A stretch of 34,114 nucleotides of DNA from Saccharospirillaceae bacterium. Lineage in GTDB: Bacteria; Pseudomonadota; Gammaproteobacteria; Pseudomonadales; Natronospirillaceae. The translations under genes were made by a program, and so were the position numbers. The DNA is taken from NCBI GenBank assembly GCA_007116635.1, contig SKIB01000094.1, positions 1 to 34,114 on the forward strand, read 5' to 3'. The notes beneath the pieces were generated by a model. It ran no database searches, had not been told where the DNA came from, and worked only from the letters and a program-made list of their open reading frames with translations. Positions 7,857 through 16,680 of the stretch are shown here, piece after piece (position 1 is the first letter of the stretch; each line of letters starts with the position of its first letter).

Positions 7857-8222
7857 ATGAGCAAACACATCCTGATCGTGGACGATTCGGTATCTGTGCG
7901 GCAGATGGTGGAAATGACATTAAAGTCAGCCCGCTATTTGGTTACCGCAGCAAAAGACGGTCAAGAGGCCTTTGATAGCTGCAAAACCAAACAGTTTGAT
8001 TTTGTATTAACTGACCAAAACATGCCTCGCATGGATGGACTGACCCTGATCAAATCGCTGCGTTCATTGCCTAGCTATCAAAAAACACCCATTGTGGTGC
8101 TGACCACTGAGGCCAGCGACGCCATGAAAGCTCAAGGCCGTGCGGCCGGTGCTACTGGCTGGATGGTCAAGCCCTTTGATCCTAACCAGTTGCTCAAAAT
8201 TGTAGCCACGGTTCTTAAGTAG
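7857..8222 (+). CDS. cheY: single-domain response regulator CheY
   Basis: This 121-residue stand-alone receiver has all conserved positions: DD at 9-10, phosphoacceptor D53 in FVLTDQNMPRMDG, T84 in VVLTTEA and K105 in VKPFD. It lies 10 bp upstream of cheA and is likely phosphorylated by it. In flagellar chemotaxis CheY-P binds the FliM switch, but in accessory arrays the CheY may act elsewhere or serve as a phosphate sink. No cheZ phosphatase gene is present in the window. A strong AGGAAGG ribosome site sits ahead of the ATG. Confidence 0.95.
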   Translation: MSKHILIVDDSVSVRQMVEMTLKSARYLVTAAKDGQEAFDSCKTKQFDFVLTDQNMPRMDGLTLIKSLRSLPSYQKTPIVVLTTEASDAMKAQGRAAGATGWMVKPFDPNQLLKIVATVLK

Positions 8223-8232
8223 GGAGGTTGCT

Positions 8233-10359
8233 ATGTCCATCGACATGAGTCAGTTCCATCAGGTGTTTATTGAAGAAAGTAACGAACACCTTGATACCAT
8301 GGAGCATCTCTTGCTGGAGCTGGATTTGCAGCAACCAGACCAAGAGGCCCTGCATAGTATTTTCCGTGCAGCTCACTCCATCAAAGGCGGGAGCGGCATC
8401 TTTGGCTTCGATGCGCTGACCAGCATGACTCATGTGATGGAAAATATGCTGGATAAGGCCCGCCAGGGCCAGTATCAGCTGGCCAAAGACGACATCGACC
8501 TCCTTTTGCGTTCGGTGGATCTGCTGCGCTTGCTCCTGACTCAGTATCAGGCGCAGGAAACACCAGACTGGCAGGCGGTCGAGCAGGGCACTGAAGCCTT
8601 GGAAGCCCGTTTAAATGTCAGTCAATCCGAGCCGGATCAAGGCTTTGGCTTGTTCAGCAAGCCCGAACTTTCCCAGCCAGAAGCTTTTGGTTTTTTTGAG
8701 CCTCTTGAGCCTGAGCAGGCTGGTGCAACAGCAACCCAGACCGAAACCGAGCAAGATCAGGGCTTTGGCTTTTTTGATGCAGTGGATGATGCCCCGAGCG
8801 AACACCAGCAGGCCGAAGCATCTTCAGTAGAAGCAGCTTTAGGTGAAGCTTCTCAGCCGGAGGAGGGCTCACAGGGTGCTGCTCGGCATGCGCTGGAAAG
8901 CCAGATTAATGACCTCTTGTGTGAAGACCTTACTCCCACTGAGGCGGACCCGAATGCTCCAGCCAGTAAGGCGTCGCCAGTCTCAGCTGAGACTAACCAA
9001 GCTCAGACAGTTGCCAACAGTCCTCAACCAAGGGCTAGTGCTGCTGTCGTGCCGCCAACCCAGCCATCTGCTAAGCGCGTACCAGAGGCTAAAACAGGCA
9101 GCAGTAAACCAAGCTCCGGTATCAAAGCCACCACTGAGAATAAGGTCAAAATTAAACCCAGCTCAGAATCGGTTGAGGCATCTTCGATTCGTGTGGATAC
9201 CCACAAGGTGGATTCCTTGGTCAACCTCGTGGGCGAGCTGGTGATCACTCAGTCCATGCTGGCGGTGCTGGGTAAGGAACTGCAAGGCCCAATGGCCGAG
9301 CGTTTACAAACCGCTTTAGCAGAGTTGGAGCGCAACACCCGTGAAATCCAAGAGGGGGTGATGTCGATTCGCATGTTGCCCATGAGTTTTGTGTTCAACC
9401 GCTTTCCCCGCGTGGTGCGTGATCTGGCGGATAAGCTGGAGAAGCAGGTGGATCTGGTGATCGAAGGTGGGCAGACCGAAATCGATAAAAGCCTGATCGA
9501 AAAGTTGGTCGACCCCTTAACCCATTTGGTGCGTAACAGCATTGATCATGGCATTGAAACCCCTGAAGAGCGTCGGCAACAGGGTAAGAATCTAAGAGGA
9601 AAAATCACCCTGTCGGCTCGTCAACAAAGTGGCAACATCGTCATTAGCATTCGTGATGATGGCGCAGGCCTGAATGCCGAGCGGATTTTAGCCAAGGCCG
9701 CAGAGCAAGGCATTGCCCTGCCAGATAACCCAACCGATTCTCAGATTTGGAATCTGATCTTTGCCCCAGGTTTTTCAACTGCTGCTGAGGTGACGGATGT
9801 TTCTGGGCGTGGCGTGGGCATGGATGTGGTGCGGCGTAACATTCAGTCCTTGGGCGGCCGAGTCGAGATTGAAAGTCAGCAAGGTCAAGGTAGTGAAATT
9901 ATTATTAATCTGCCTTTAACCTTAGCCATTCTTGATGGCATGGCGCTCAGTGTTTCACAGCAAACCTTTATCTTACCTCTGGTCAACATTGTTGAGTCTA
10001 TACAACCTAGTCAAGAGCAGCTTAAGCATATAGCAAATGATCAATTGCTATGGCTGCGCGATTCCTACTGGCCCATTGTGCCCCTGTACCAAGTAATGAA
10101 TTTGCCCGACGCCATTGAAGATCCGGCCAAGGGAATTTTAGTGTTAATCGAAAGCAGTAAGAGCAAATTTGCCATTTTGGTGGACGATCTACTTGGCCAA
10201 CAACAAGTGGTGATCAAAAGCCTAGAGCAAAACTACCGCCGAGTGCCGGGCGTGGCCGGTGCCACCATCATGGGTGATGGCAGTGTGGCTTTGATTCTGG
10301 ATGTGGAGTCCTTGGCTCAGAAGGCAAATCAAACGGTCCATCCTAAGGAGGTCGCATGA
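8233..10359 (+). CDS. cheA: chemotaxis histidine kinase CheA with FGxF-repeat linker in place of a recognisable P2 domain
   Basis: The 708-residue protein autophosphorylates when coupled to receptors by CheW, then passes phosphate to CheY and CheB. P1/Hpt occupies residues 1-125 with H48 in [12 protein letters not shown]. The dimerisation domain starts near 318 ([20 protein letters not shown]), followed by the P4 ATPase with [18 protein letters not shown] and [12 protein letters not shown], and a CheW-like P5 domain to the end. Residues about 130-315 contain no P2 fold that I can recognise. The segment is Ala/Pro/Ser/Glu-rich, with three related motifs: QGFGLF (136-141), EAFGFF (150-155) and QGFGFF (176-181). 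The stop overlaps the cheW start (ATGA). A GGAGG ribosome site precedes the ATG. Confidence 0.97.
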   Translation: MSIDMSQFHQVFIEESNEHLDTMEHLLLELDLQQPDQEALHSIFRAAHSIKGGSGIFGFDALTSMTHVMENMLDKARQGQYQLAKDDIDLLLRSVDLLRLLLTQYQAQETPDWQAVEQGTEALEARLNVSQSEPDQGFGLFSKPELSQPEAFGFFEPLEPEQAGATATQTETEQDQGFGFFDAVDDAPSEHQQAEASSVEAALGEASQPEEGSQGAARHALESQINDLLCEDLTPTEADPNAPASKASPVSAETNQAQTVANSPQPRASAAVVPPTQPSAKRVPEAKTGSSKPSSGIKATTENKVKIKPSSESVEASSIRVDTHKVDSLVNLVGELVITQSMLAVLGKELQGPMAERLQTALAELERNTREIQEGVMSIRMLPMSFVFNRFPRVVRDLADKLEKQVDLVIEGGQTEIDKSLIEKLVDPLTHLVRNSIDHGIETPEERRQQGKNLRGKITLSARQQSGNIVISIRDDGAGLNAERILAKAAEQGIALPDNPTDSQIWNLIFAPGFSTAAEVTDVSGRGVGMDVVRRNIQSLGGRVEIESQQGQGSEIIINLPLTLAILDGMALSVSQQTFILPLVNIVESIQPSQEQLKHIANDQLLWLRDSYWPIVPLYQVMNLPDAIEDPAKGILVLIESSKSKFAILVDDLLGQQQVVIKSLEQNYRRVPGVAGATIMGDGSVALILDVESLAQKANQTVHPKEVA

Positions 10360-10853
10360 GTAACAACCCAACATTGGCTGCCAATGTGGCAGAGTCCGAG
10401 TTTTTAACCTTCACCCTGGGTGATGAGCAGTATGGTCTCAACATCATGTCGGTGAAAGAAATTCGCGGCTACGAAGCCGTCACCCGCATCGCTAATGCCC
10501 CGGAGTTCATCAAGGGTGTGATCAACCTGCGCGGTGAAATTGTGCCCATCGTCGATTTGCGCATCAAGTTTAAGGTTGGCAAGGCTACCTATGATGATTT
10601 CACCATCGTCATTGTCTTGCAGGTAAAACAGCGCATGGTAGGCATAGTGGTGGATGCCGTGTCTGATGTACTGAAGTTGCAAAACCAGGAGATCAGGCCC
10701 GCTCCAGAATTTGGTGTGGCTTTTGATAGTAAGTATTTGCTTGGCTTGGCAGCCCTGGAGGATCGCATGGTGATCTTGGTAGATATTGAAGAATTGATTA
10801 CCCGTAATGAGCTTGCGCTCTTTGATGAGCAAGCCATGGCGAAAATGATTTAA
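10356..10853 (+). CDS. cheW: chemotaxis coupling protein CheW
   Basis: CheW links CheA to the tip of chemoreceptors. The 165-residue protein is a single CheW domain with the family pattern [24 protein letters not shown], then [19 protein letters not shown] and [11 protein letters not shown], ending in a helix with [11 protein letters not shown]. The start overlaps the cheA stop, so translation is coupled. It is the only CheW in the window and sits between its two partners, cheA and the chemoreceptor gene. Confidence 0.97.
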   Translation: MSNNPTLAANVAESEFLTFTLGDEQYGLNIMSVKEIRGYEAVTRIANAPEFIKGVINLRGEIVPIVDLRIKFKVGKATYDDFTIVIVLQVKQRMVGIVVDAVSDVLKLQNQEIRPAPEFGVAFDSKYLLGLAALEDRMVILVDIEELITRNELALFDEQAMAKMI

Positions 10854-10874
10854 AAAGTCCTCAAGGAGAATGCT

Positions 10875-12638
10875 ATGTTTGCCAAAATGAAGGTGGTGAC
10901 ACGCTTAGCACTGGGCTTTGGCCTGGTCATTGCCCTGATGCTGTTTGTTGCCCTGTTGAGCATTAACCGCATGGGCCAGTTAAACGCGACCATTGATCGC
11001 ATTGAATATCAAATGTGGCCTAGGACGGTACTGGCCAATCAGATATTGGATGGTGTTAATTTGGTAGCTTTGGAGTTGCGGGACATGGCAAACCCCATGA
11101 CAACACCTAGCGAACGGCGTGAGCTGGCCAACAATTATGTCACCCAGGGTGCACAGATATCTCAGGCTTACGCAGAGCTTGATGCACTTTTGGTTACCGA
11201 TCAGGGGCGACGATTATTTCAAGACATGTTGGCCGTCCGTTCAACCTATGTTGACCAACGCACTCAGGTGGTCAATTTGTTGAATGCCGGTCGTGAATCC
11301 GAGGCGCAGCTATTTATTTTACAAAACATTATGCAAACGCAGCGAGCTTATGAAAACGCCATCACGGCCATGATTGATTATCAAGGGAGATTACTGGTGG
11401 ATGAGGGCGCGGCTGGTTTGGCGCTTTACCAACAGGCAAGAGTGAATTTGATTTTGTCCTTGGTCATTGCGGTAGTGGTTGCCCTCTTTGCGGCCTTCAT
11501 CATTGCTCGTAGCCTAAGCCGTGCCCTGGGTGCAGAGCCGGATGACCTAAAAGAGTATGCCTTGGCATTGGCCGAAGGGCGATTGAACCTGAAGTTTCCA
11601 AAAAATGTGACCGAAAACAGTGTGTTGGACGCCGTCAAGCAAACCTCGGATGGCCTGAATCAGATGATACGTCAAATCAAGGAAGCCGTGGCAGCCATCA
11701 CCTCGGCCAGTTCGGAAATCGCTAAGGGCAATACCGATCTATCAAGTCGCACTGAGGAGCAGGCCTCTAGCCTTGAAGAAACGGCTTCCAGCATGGAAGA
11801 GCTAACCGCCACGGTGCGGACCAACAGTGACAACGCCCGCCAAGCCAATGCCTTAGCAGAGCAGTCTACTACCTTGGCGGGTGAGGGTGGCCAGTTGATC
11901 AAAGATGTGGTCACCACCATGGATGCCATCAATGATGCTTCCAGCCGAATTGCCGACATCATTGGTGTGATTGACGGCATTGCTTTCCAAACCAACATCT
12001 TGGCGCTTAACGCTGCTGTGGAAGCGGCCAGAGCGGGTGAGCAGGGTCGCGGCTTTGCAGTGGTGGCATCCGAGGTCAGAACCCTAGCTCAGCGTAGTGC
12101 CAATGCGGCCAAGGACATCAAGAACCTTATTTCGGACTCGGTCTCCAAGGTCAGTGCCGGCAGTGATCTGGTGAATAAATCGGGCCAGTCCATGAATGAG
12201 ATCGTGACCTCCATTCGTAAGGTCAATGACATCATGGCAGAGATCGCCGCAGCCAGCATTCAACAAACCACTGGCATTGAAGAGGTCTCGCGCGCCGTGG
12301 TGCAGATGGATGAAATGACGCAACAGAATGCCGCCCTAGTTGAAGAGGCTGCTGCATCGGCAGAAAGTCTAATGGCTCAGGCCAATGAGTTGAACGAGCG
12401 GGTGTCGACCTTCCAGCTAGCTGAAGAGCATGGCATCAAGGAACGCCCCAAGGCCACGGTATCAACCATGCCGAGCTCAACGACCATGCCAAGTTCAACA
12501 GCCAGGGTGAAAAGCGCGGGTTCGCAACATGGCAGTCAGTCTCAGGCTAATGCAGTAACGGCTAAGCCTGCAGCCAAAAAAGTGGTGAATGCCAAGCAGC
12601 AGCCATCTTCTAGTCAAGATGAGTGGGAGTCCTTTTGA
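10875..12638 (+). CDS. transmembrane methyl-accepting chemotaxis protein with C-terminal DEWESF tether
   Basis: This is a 587-residue receptor. TM1 spans about residues 10-30. A periplasmic helical domain of the 4HB type (about 31-188) precedes TM2 (about 190-212), a HAMP region beginning [13 protein letters not shown], and the long signalling hairpin. Methylation helices include [21 protein letters not shown], and the tip is [21 protein letters not shown]. After the hairpin comes a flexible linker of about 70 residues rich in Ser/Thr/Ala/Lys with a tandem repeat (TMPSST twice). The protein ends in DEWESF, a match to the xWxxF pentapeptide that tethers CheR and CheB. It is probably the dedicated receptor of this array. 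The ligand cannot be inferred, because 4HB domains are diverse. Confidence 0.96.
   Translation: MFAKMKVVTRLALGFGLVIALMLFVALLSINRMGQLNATIDRIEYQMWPRTVLANQILDGVNLVALELRDMANPMTTPSERRELANNYVTQGAQISQAYAELDALLVTDQGRRLFQDMLAVRSTYVDQRTQVVNLLNAGRESEAQLFILQNIMQTQRAYENAITAMIDYQGRLLVDEGAAGLALYQQARVNLILSLVIAVVVALFAAFIIARSLSRALGAEPDDLKEYALALAEGRLNLKFPKNVTENSVLDAVKQTSDGLNQMIRQIKEAVAAITSASSEIAKGNTDLSSRTEEQASSLEETASSMEELTATVRTNSDNARQANALAEQSTTLAGEGGQLIKDVVTTMDAINDASSRIADIIGVIDGIAFQTNILALNAAVEAARAGEQGRGFAVVASEVRTLAQRSANAAKDIKNLISDSVSKVSAGSDLVNKSGQSMNEIVTSIRKVNDIMAEIAAASIQQTTGIEEVSRAVVQMDEMTQQNAALVEEAAASAESLMAQANELNERVSTFQLAEEHGIKERPKATVSTMPSSTTMPSSTARVKSAGSQHGSQSQANAVTAKPAAKKVVNAKQQPSSSQDEWESF
12465..12500 (+). 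repeat. 18-bp tandem repeat (x2) in the receptor's C-terminal linker
   Basis: Two adjacent 18-bp units (12465-12482 and 12483-12500) differ at three positions and encode TMPSST twice. They sit in the flexible segment between the signalling hairpin and the tethering pentapeptide, so the duplication would alter tether length without disturbing a folded domain. Confidence 0.8.
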
Positions 12639-12658
12639 TTTTGGCTGCTGGCTAGCAC

Positions 12659-13267
12659 ATGGCAAACATATTGGTGGATCCACATTGGGCAACTCACATC
12701 TATTTTGATCGTGAGTTGCAGCGTAAAACCATTAAGGTGCAGCCAGGGGAGTTCTTTGCTGCAGATAACGACTGCTTGATCGCCACCATCCTAGGTTCCT
12801 GCGTTTCGGTGTGTTTGACTGATCACAGTCGTAAGGTATCAGGGATGAATCACATCATGCTGCCCGAGCCTGCAGAAAATTTACTGTCTCCCTCGGCGCG
12901 CTATGGTAGCTATGCCATGGATGTACTGATCAACAGTCTGCTGCGGCTGGGCGCTCAGCGCTCGCATTTGCAGGCTAAAATTTTTGGTGGGGGCAATGTC
13001 ATGCATTCGACCCTAAGCCATCAAGTGGGGGAAAGAAATGTGGACTTTGTGTTGCAATACCTAGAACGAGAGGAAATTCCAATCGTGGCGCAGAATGTAT
13101 TGGGCAACTTTCCACGCAAAATTTATCTGTTTGCTGCCACAGGTGAGGTAAAGATGAAAAAACTTGGTAATTGGCAGCAAACCAAGGTGGCAGCAGTCGA
13201 AACCTCATTTCAACAGCAGCTGGACTCTACCTGTCTTACCGGGCAAGCCGAGCTGTTTAAGGAGTAA
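12659..13267 (+). CDS. cheD: chemoreceptor glutamine deamidase CheD
   Basis: CheD hydrolyses specific receptor glutamines to glutamates, creating methylation sites, and in some systems also modulates phosphorylation of CheY-type proteins through CheC. The 202-residue protein has the catalytic Cys48 in TILGSCVSVCLTD and His65 in GMNHIMLPE, 17 residues apart as in Thermotoga CheD, plus KIFGGGNVM. The ATG at 12659 has no strong Shine-Dalgarno, so the start is the least certain part. It lies 20 bp after the receptor gene and 3 bp before cheB. Confidence 0.94.
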   Translation: MANILVDPHWATHIYFDRELQRKTIKVQPGEFFAADNDCLIATILGSCVSVCLTDHSRKVSGMNHIMLPEPAENLLSPSARYGSYAMDVLINSLLRLGAQRSHLQAKIFGGGNVMHSTLSHQVGERNVDFVLQYLEREEIPIVAQNVLGNFPRKIYLFAATGEVKMKKLGNWQQTKVAAVETSFQQQLDSTCLTGQAELFKE

Positions 13268-13270
13268 TTC

Positions 13271-14314
13271 ATGGCCATTCGTGTATTAGTGGTTGATGAT
13301 TCGGCCTTAATTCGCTCCTTATTGGGCGAGATCATTCGTCAAGAAAAGGACATGGTACTGATTGGCACAGCAGCAGATGCGTTTCAAGCCAAATCTTTGG
13401 TTCAACAGCACCGCCCTGATGTCATCACTCTGGATGTCGAGATGCCCAAGGTGGATGGTCTGACCTTTCTTGATCGTTTGATGAAGGCCCAGCCAACGCC
13501 TGTGCTGATGATTTCCACCCTCACCGAAAAGGGGGCTGCCGTGACCCTCAAAGCCCTCGAGCTGGGTGCGGTGGATTACATTGCCAAGCCCAAAATCGAT
13601 GTCAGCAAGGGCATTGAACACTACCGGCAATTGATCTGTGAAAAAATCCGCATTGCTGCCAAGGCCAAGGTAGGTCAGCGGCCAGTAGTGGCTAAGGCAC
13701 AAAGTAAATTTCAATATCAAACCACAGAGAAAGTCATCGCCATTGGTGCCTCAACCGGCGGCACCGAAGCCATACGCGAACTGTTGCAATCTTTGCCAGC
13801 GGACATGCCAGGTATGGTCATCACTCAGCACATGCCGGCCGGTTTTACCGCCACCTTTGCTGCGCGTCTTAATCAGTGCACGCCCTTTAATGTCACTGAG
13901 GCTAAGGGCGGCGAGCGTCTGGTTCCGGGTAGGGTGTTTATCGCTCCTGGTAGTCTGCATCTGCGGATTGTGCGCTCGGGTGCGGACTATGTGACTCAGG
14001 TGGTGGATGGCCCCCTAGTTAGCGGCCATAAGCCTTCAGTGGATGAGCTGTTTTATTCCGTTGCCGAGCAGGCTGGCGCCAATGCCTTGGGGGTGATTCT
14101 CACCGGCATGGGTAAGGACGGAGCCCAGGGCATGCTGGTTATGCAGCAAGCAGGAGCCATGACCTTAGCGCAAGATGAGCAGAGCTCGCTCATCTATGGT
14201 ATGCCTAAAGAAGCGCTTAAACTTGGCGGAGTCAACCAGGTCTGTTCATTGGCCAGCATGGGCCAGTCGATGCTAGATGCCTTGGTGAAAATGGGTAAAG
14301 GCCATCGTATATGA
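13271..14314 (+). CDS. cheB: receptor methylesterase/response regulator CheB
   Basis: CheB demethylates chemoreceptors when phosphorylated by CheA. The 347-residue protein has an N-terminal receiver domain (DD at 9-10, phosphoacceptor D55 in VITLDVEMPKVDG, K106 in AKPK), a linker, then the methylesterase domain. The catalytic triad is S161 (IGASTGG), H187 (ITQHMPAGF) and D283 (LTGMGKDG), each shifted by three from E. coli S164/H190/D286. With CheR and CheD it completes the adaptation set. A GGAG ribosome site is centred about 10 bp upstream, and the stop overlaps the following kinase start (ATGA). Confidence 0.97.
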   Translation: MAIRVLVVDDSALIRSLLGEIIRQEKDMVLIGTAADAFQAKSLVQQHRPDVITLDVEMPKVDGLTFLDRLMKAQPTPVLMISTLTEKGAAVTLKALELGAVDYIAKPKIDVSKGIEHYRQLICEKIRIAAKAKVGQRPVVAKAQSKFQYQTTEKVIAIGASTGGTEAIRELLQSLPADMPGMVITQHMPAGFTATFAARLNQCTPFNVTEAKGGERLVPGRVFIAPGSLHLRIVRSGADYVTQVVDGPLVSGHKPSVDELFYSVAEQAGANALGVILTGMGKDGAQGMLVMQQAGAMTLAQDEQSSLIYGMPKEALKLGGVNQVCSLASMGQSMLDALVKMGKGHRI

Positions 14315-16650
14315 GCTCAACCGCTCTGCTCTATGAATTGCAGCGCTTGCTGGCGGCAAGTCCGTTGCAAATGGTTTGGGTGCTGAGCATTCAGCGTCAG
14401 GGTTGGCGGGTGCAGTCGGGTGTGAGTAAAGAACTAGGCTTTTTGCCTTCCGGTCTTATTTTACCTCGTTCTGTGCAACATCAATTGTTAATCATGCCTT
14501 GTGACAACTGGCAGGATACACCGAGCAACCTATGGTACTGGTGTGTTCGCCGCCGCTGGCCTTGTCAGGCACGAATTCACTTGTTGGAGTTGCCACAACT
14601 CTTTGAATCTTATTTGTTGTTCTTTGCTAGTAGCGATCAGCCATGGCAAGGGTTTTTGACTCCGGATATGGCCAGCAGAATAGCGGATCTGTTGTGGCAA
14701 CAAAAGCAAGGCATTTTGCCTGAATTGCCGCCCCTAAGGCAGAGCATCATTAATCCCATGGATGTCGCTGAGCAGGATCAACAAGGCTTCCCCCATCACC
14801 TGATGATGCAGTTGCAATCCGAGCGCTTGTGGCCCCAGTTGTTGGCGCAAGAATCCTGCCCTTGGTTGATCTTTGATACTGATTTGCATCTGCTGCATGC
14901 CAATCATGCTGCTAAGACCATTTTAGGTAAGCCACCTTTAGGCTTTGCTCTGCCACGCTTTGGTATTGCTCAGCCTCTCTGGCAAGCTTGTACCGCCGAG
15001 GGACAAGCCCTGAGCGAAGCAGACTTGCCCATGGCAGAGGTATTGCGTACCGCCAAACCCGTTGCCGCCAAGGAAATCAGCATTCGCAACTGGCAGGGAA
15101 AAACGCAGTGGCTTACGCTGGCCGCCCTGCCCGTGCTCAATGAAGGCCAGATTCGCTGGCTGGTGGTGCATTTGCAAGACATCAGCCCATGGCGTTTGCA
15201 ATTACAGCACCTGCAGCAGCAAATGAGCCATGTTACTCAGTTATTTGATCAACTGCCCGACTTGATTTTCATCATTAATCAATCAGGCCAGATGCTGCAT
15301 TTTAACCAGGCAACCCTTAATGCCTTGGGTCTGACTCGCTCAGAGATACTGTATCAGCCCATCAGCAGCATTGTGTGTCAAGACCTAGAAAATCTGATTG
15401 CCGAGCATCAAACTCTTAGAGTGACCACCTATTTTGACCAACGCAGTTATGAAATGACGGTGGCAAGAATTGCTGCCGATACTGAGCTGTACTGGTGCCG
15501 TTTATTTGATCTGACAGACATTGAATCCCGCCAACAGCAGTTGCTGCAGGCTCAAAGGTTAGCGGCCACTGGGGAAATGACCAGCGGGCTGGCGCATGAC
15601 TTAAACAACATGCTGGGCGTGGCGCGAGGCTATGCTGAGATGCTGTCATCGGTTCAGAGCGAAGAGCAGCAACAAGCGCGCTTGGCACAGCGTATGCTGG
15701 GCGCTATTGATCGTGCGACGCATTTGATTAGCAATTTGCTGAACTTTGCCTCCAATAAGCCTCGGGCCAGACGTAGCATCCATTGGCCGCAGTTCTTTGC
15801 CAACCTAGAGCCAATGTTGCAGAATCTGTTAGGCAGTGGCATCGAGCTGGACATCTCTTTGGCTCAGGATTTGCCAGATCTGATGCTTGAAGAGCAAGAG
15901 TTGGAAAATGCTCTGATCAATCTGCTGCTCAATAGCAAGCACGCCTTGGCGCATTGCTCAGCCCCTAGGGTGGAAATTAGCCTGACTCGCCTCAGTCTGT
16001 TGGACGATTCGCTGCCCATACGAGAACGCCAGCCTAAGGATTACCTACAAATACTGGTACAGGACAATGGTCATGGCATGGATGAAGAAACTCAGGCCAA
16101 GGTATTTGAACCCTTCTATACAACCAAGGGGCAGCTGGGCAGTGGCCTTGGCTTGTCGCAGCTTTACGGCTTTGTGCGTCGTCATCAGGGTCAGGTGCAA
16201 CTGACCTCTGCGCCAGATCAGGGAGCCTGCTTTAGGCTGCTCTTTCCTTTGCAGGCCACTAGGCAATCCGCAACTAGGCTTCAAGGGGTAGCCAACAACA
16301 GTGTTAGTCGTTTGCTCATTGTTGATGACGATCAGGCATTGCTCGACATGTTAGCCAAGCAATTACCTGAGGATAAAGTTCTCATGGCCAGCTCTGGTCA
16401 ACAGGCTGAGCAAATACTGGCACAGCAAGGCATAGAATTGGTGTTGTTGGACATCAATTTGGGCCAAGAGAATGGACTTAGTTTGGCGAAAAAGTGGCAT
16501 AAAGAATACCCAGGGCTACAGTTTGCCTTCATGTCTGCCTTGACGGACCAGTGTCGGGTTGAGCAACTTGGCGATCTGACCCCGCGAACCCTGCTTTCCA
16601 AACCAATATTGGTTGAGGAAATTCGTGCATGGTTGAAACTTGATCTATAG
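14311..16650 (+). CDS. hybrid sensor histidine kinase: PAS-like domains, HisKA, HATPase, C-terminal receiver
   Basis: The 779-residue protein has no obvious membrane segment. The first 180 residues are not recognised. PAS-like segments lie at about 182-290 (WLIFDTDLHLLHANHAA) and 310-400 (LPDLIFIINQSGQMLHFNQ). The kinase core is NtrB-like: H429 in GLAHDLNNMLG, N541 in NLLLNSKHAL, QDNGHGM, then GSGLGLSQLYG. A receiver at about 665-779 has VDDD, phosphoacceptor D714 (VLLDINLGQENG) and K764 (LSKP). Unlike the kinase at 4679 it has no Hpt domain. Its start overlaps the cheB stop, so it is expressed with the chemotaxis genes; a function in the same pathway is inferred. Confidence 0.92.
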   Translation: MSSTALLYELQRLLAASPLQMVWVLSIQRQGWRVQSGVSKELGFLPSGLILPRSVQHQLLIMPCDNWQDTPSNLWYWCVRRRWPCQARIHLLELPQLFESYLLFFASSDQPWQGFLTPDMASRIADLLWQQKQGILPELPPLRQSIINPMDVAEQDQQGFPHHLMMQLQSERLWPQLLAQESCPWLIFDTDLHLLHANHAAKTILGKPPLGFALPRFGIAQPLWQACTAEGQALSEADLPMAEVLRTAKPVAAKEISIRNWQGKTQWLTLAALPVLNEGQIRWLVVHLQDISPWRLQLQHLQQQMSHVTQLFDQLPDLIFIINQSGQMLHFNQATLNALGLTRSEILYQPISSIVCQDLENLIAEHQTLRVTTYFDQRSYEMTVARIAADTELYWCRLFDLTDIESRQQQLLQAQRLAATGEMTSGLAHDLNNMLGVARGYAEMLSSVQSEEQQQARLAQRMLGAIDRATHLISNLLNFASNKPRARRSIHWPQFFANLEPMLQNLLGSGIELDISLAQDLPDLMLEEQELENALINLLLNSKHALAHCSAPRVEISLTRLSLLDDSLPIRERQPKDYLQILVQDNGHGMDEETQAKVFEPFYTTKGQLGSGLGLSQLYGFVRRHQGQVQLTSAPDQGACFRLLFPLQATRQSATRLQGVANNSVSRLLIVDDDQALLDMLAKQLPEDKVLMASSGQQAEQILAQQGIELVLLDINLGQENGLSLAKKWHKEYPGLQFAFMSALTDQCRVEQLGDLTPRTLLSKPILVEEIRAWLKLDL

Positions 16651-16680
16651 TTAAAGCAAAGCCAATTCTAGGAGCTGATC

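Noticed and set aside
7664-7870. 68-codon minus-strand open frame in the cheR-cheY gap
   Set aside because: No homology recognised, no Shine-Dalgarno, and its start lies within the cheY coding sequence.
8843-9244. 133-codon plus-strand open frame overlapping the cheA linker
   Set aside because: It is an alternate frame of low-complexity linker DNA; the Arg/Leu-rich product is typical of a frame shadow.
10404-10832. 142-codon minus-strand open frame opposite cheW
   Set aside because: It lies fully inside cheW, encodes no recognisable protein, has no ribosome site, and cheW on the other strand is certain.
13319-13720. 133-codon minus-strand open frame opposite the cheB receiver domain
   Set aside because: It is an antisense shadow of a well conserved gene; the composition is unlike a real protein.
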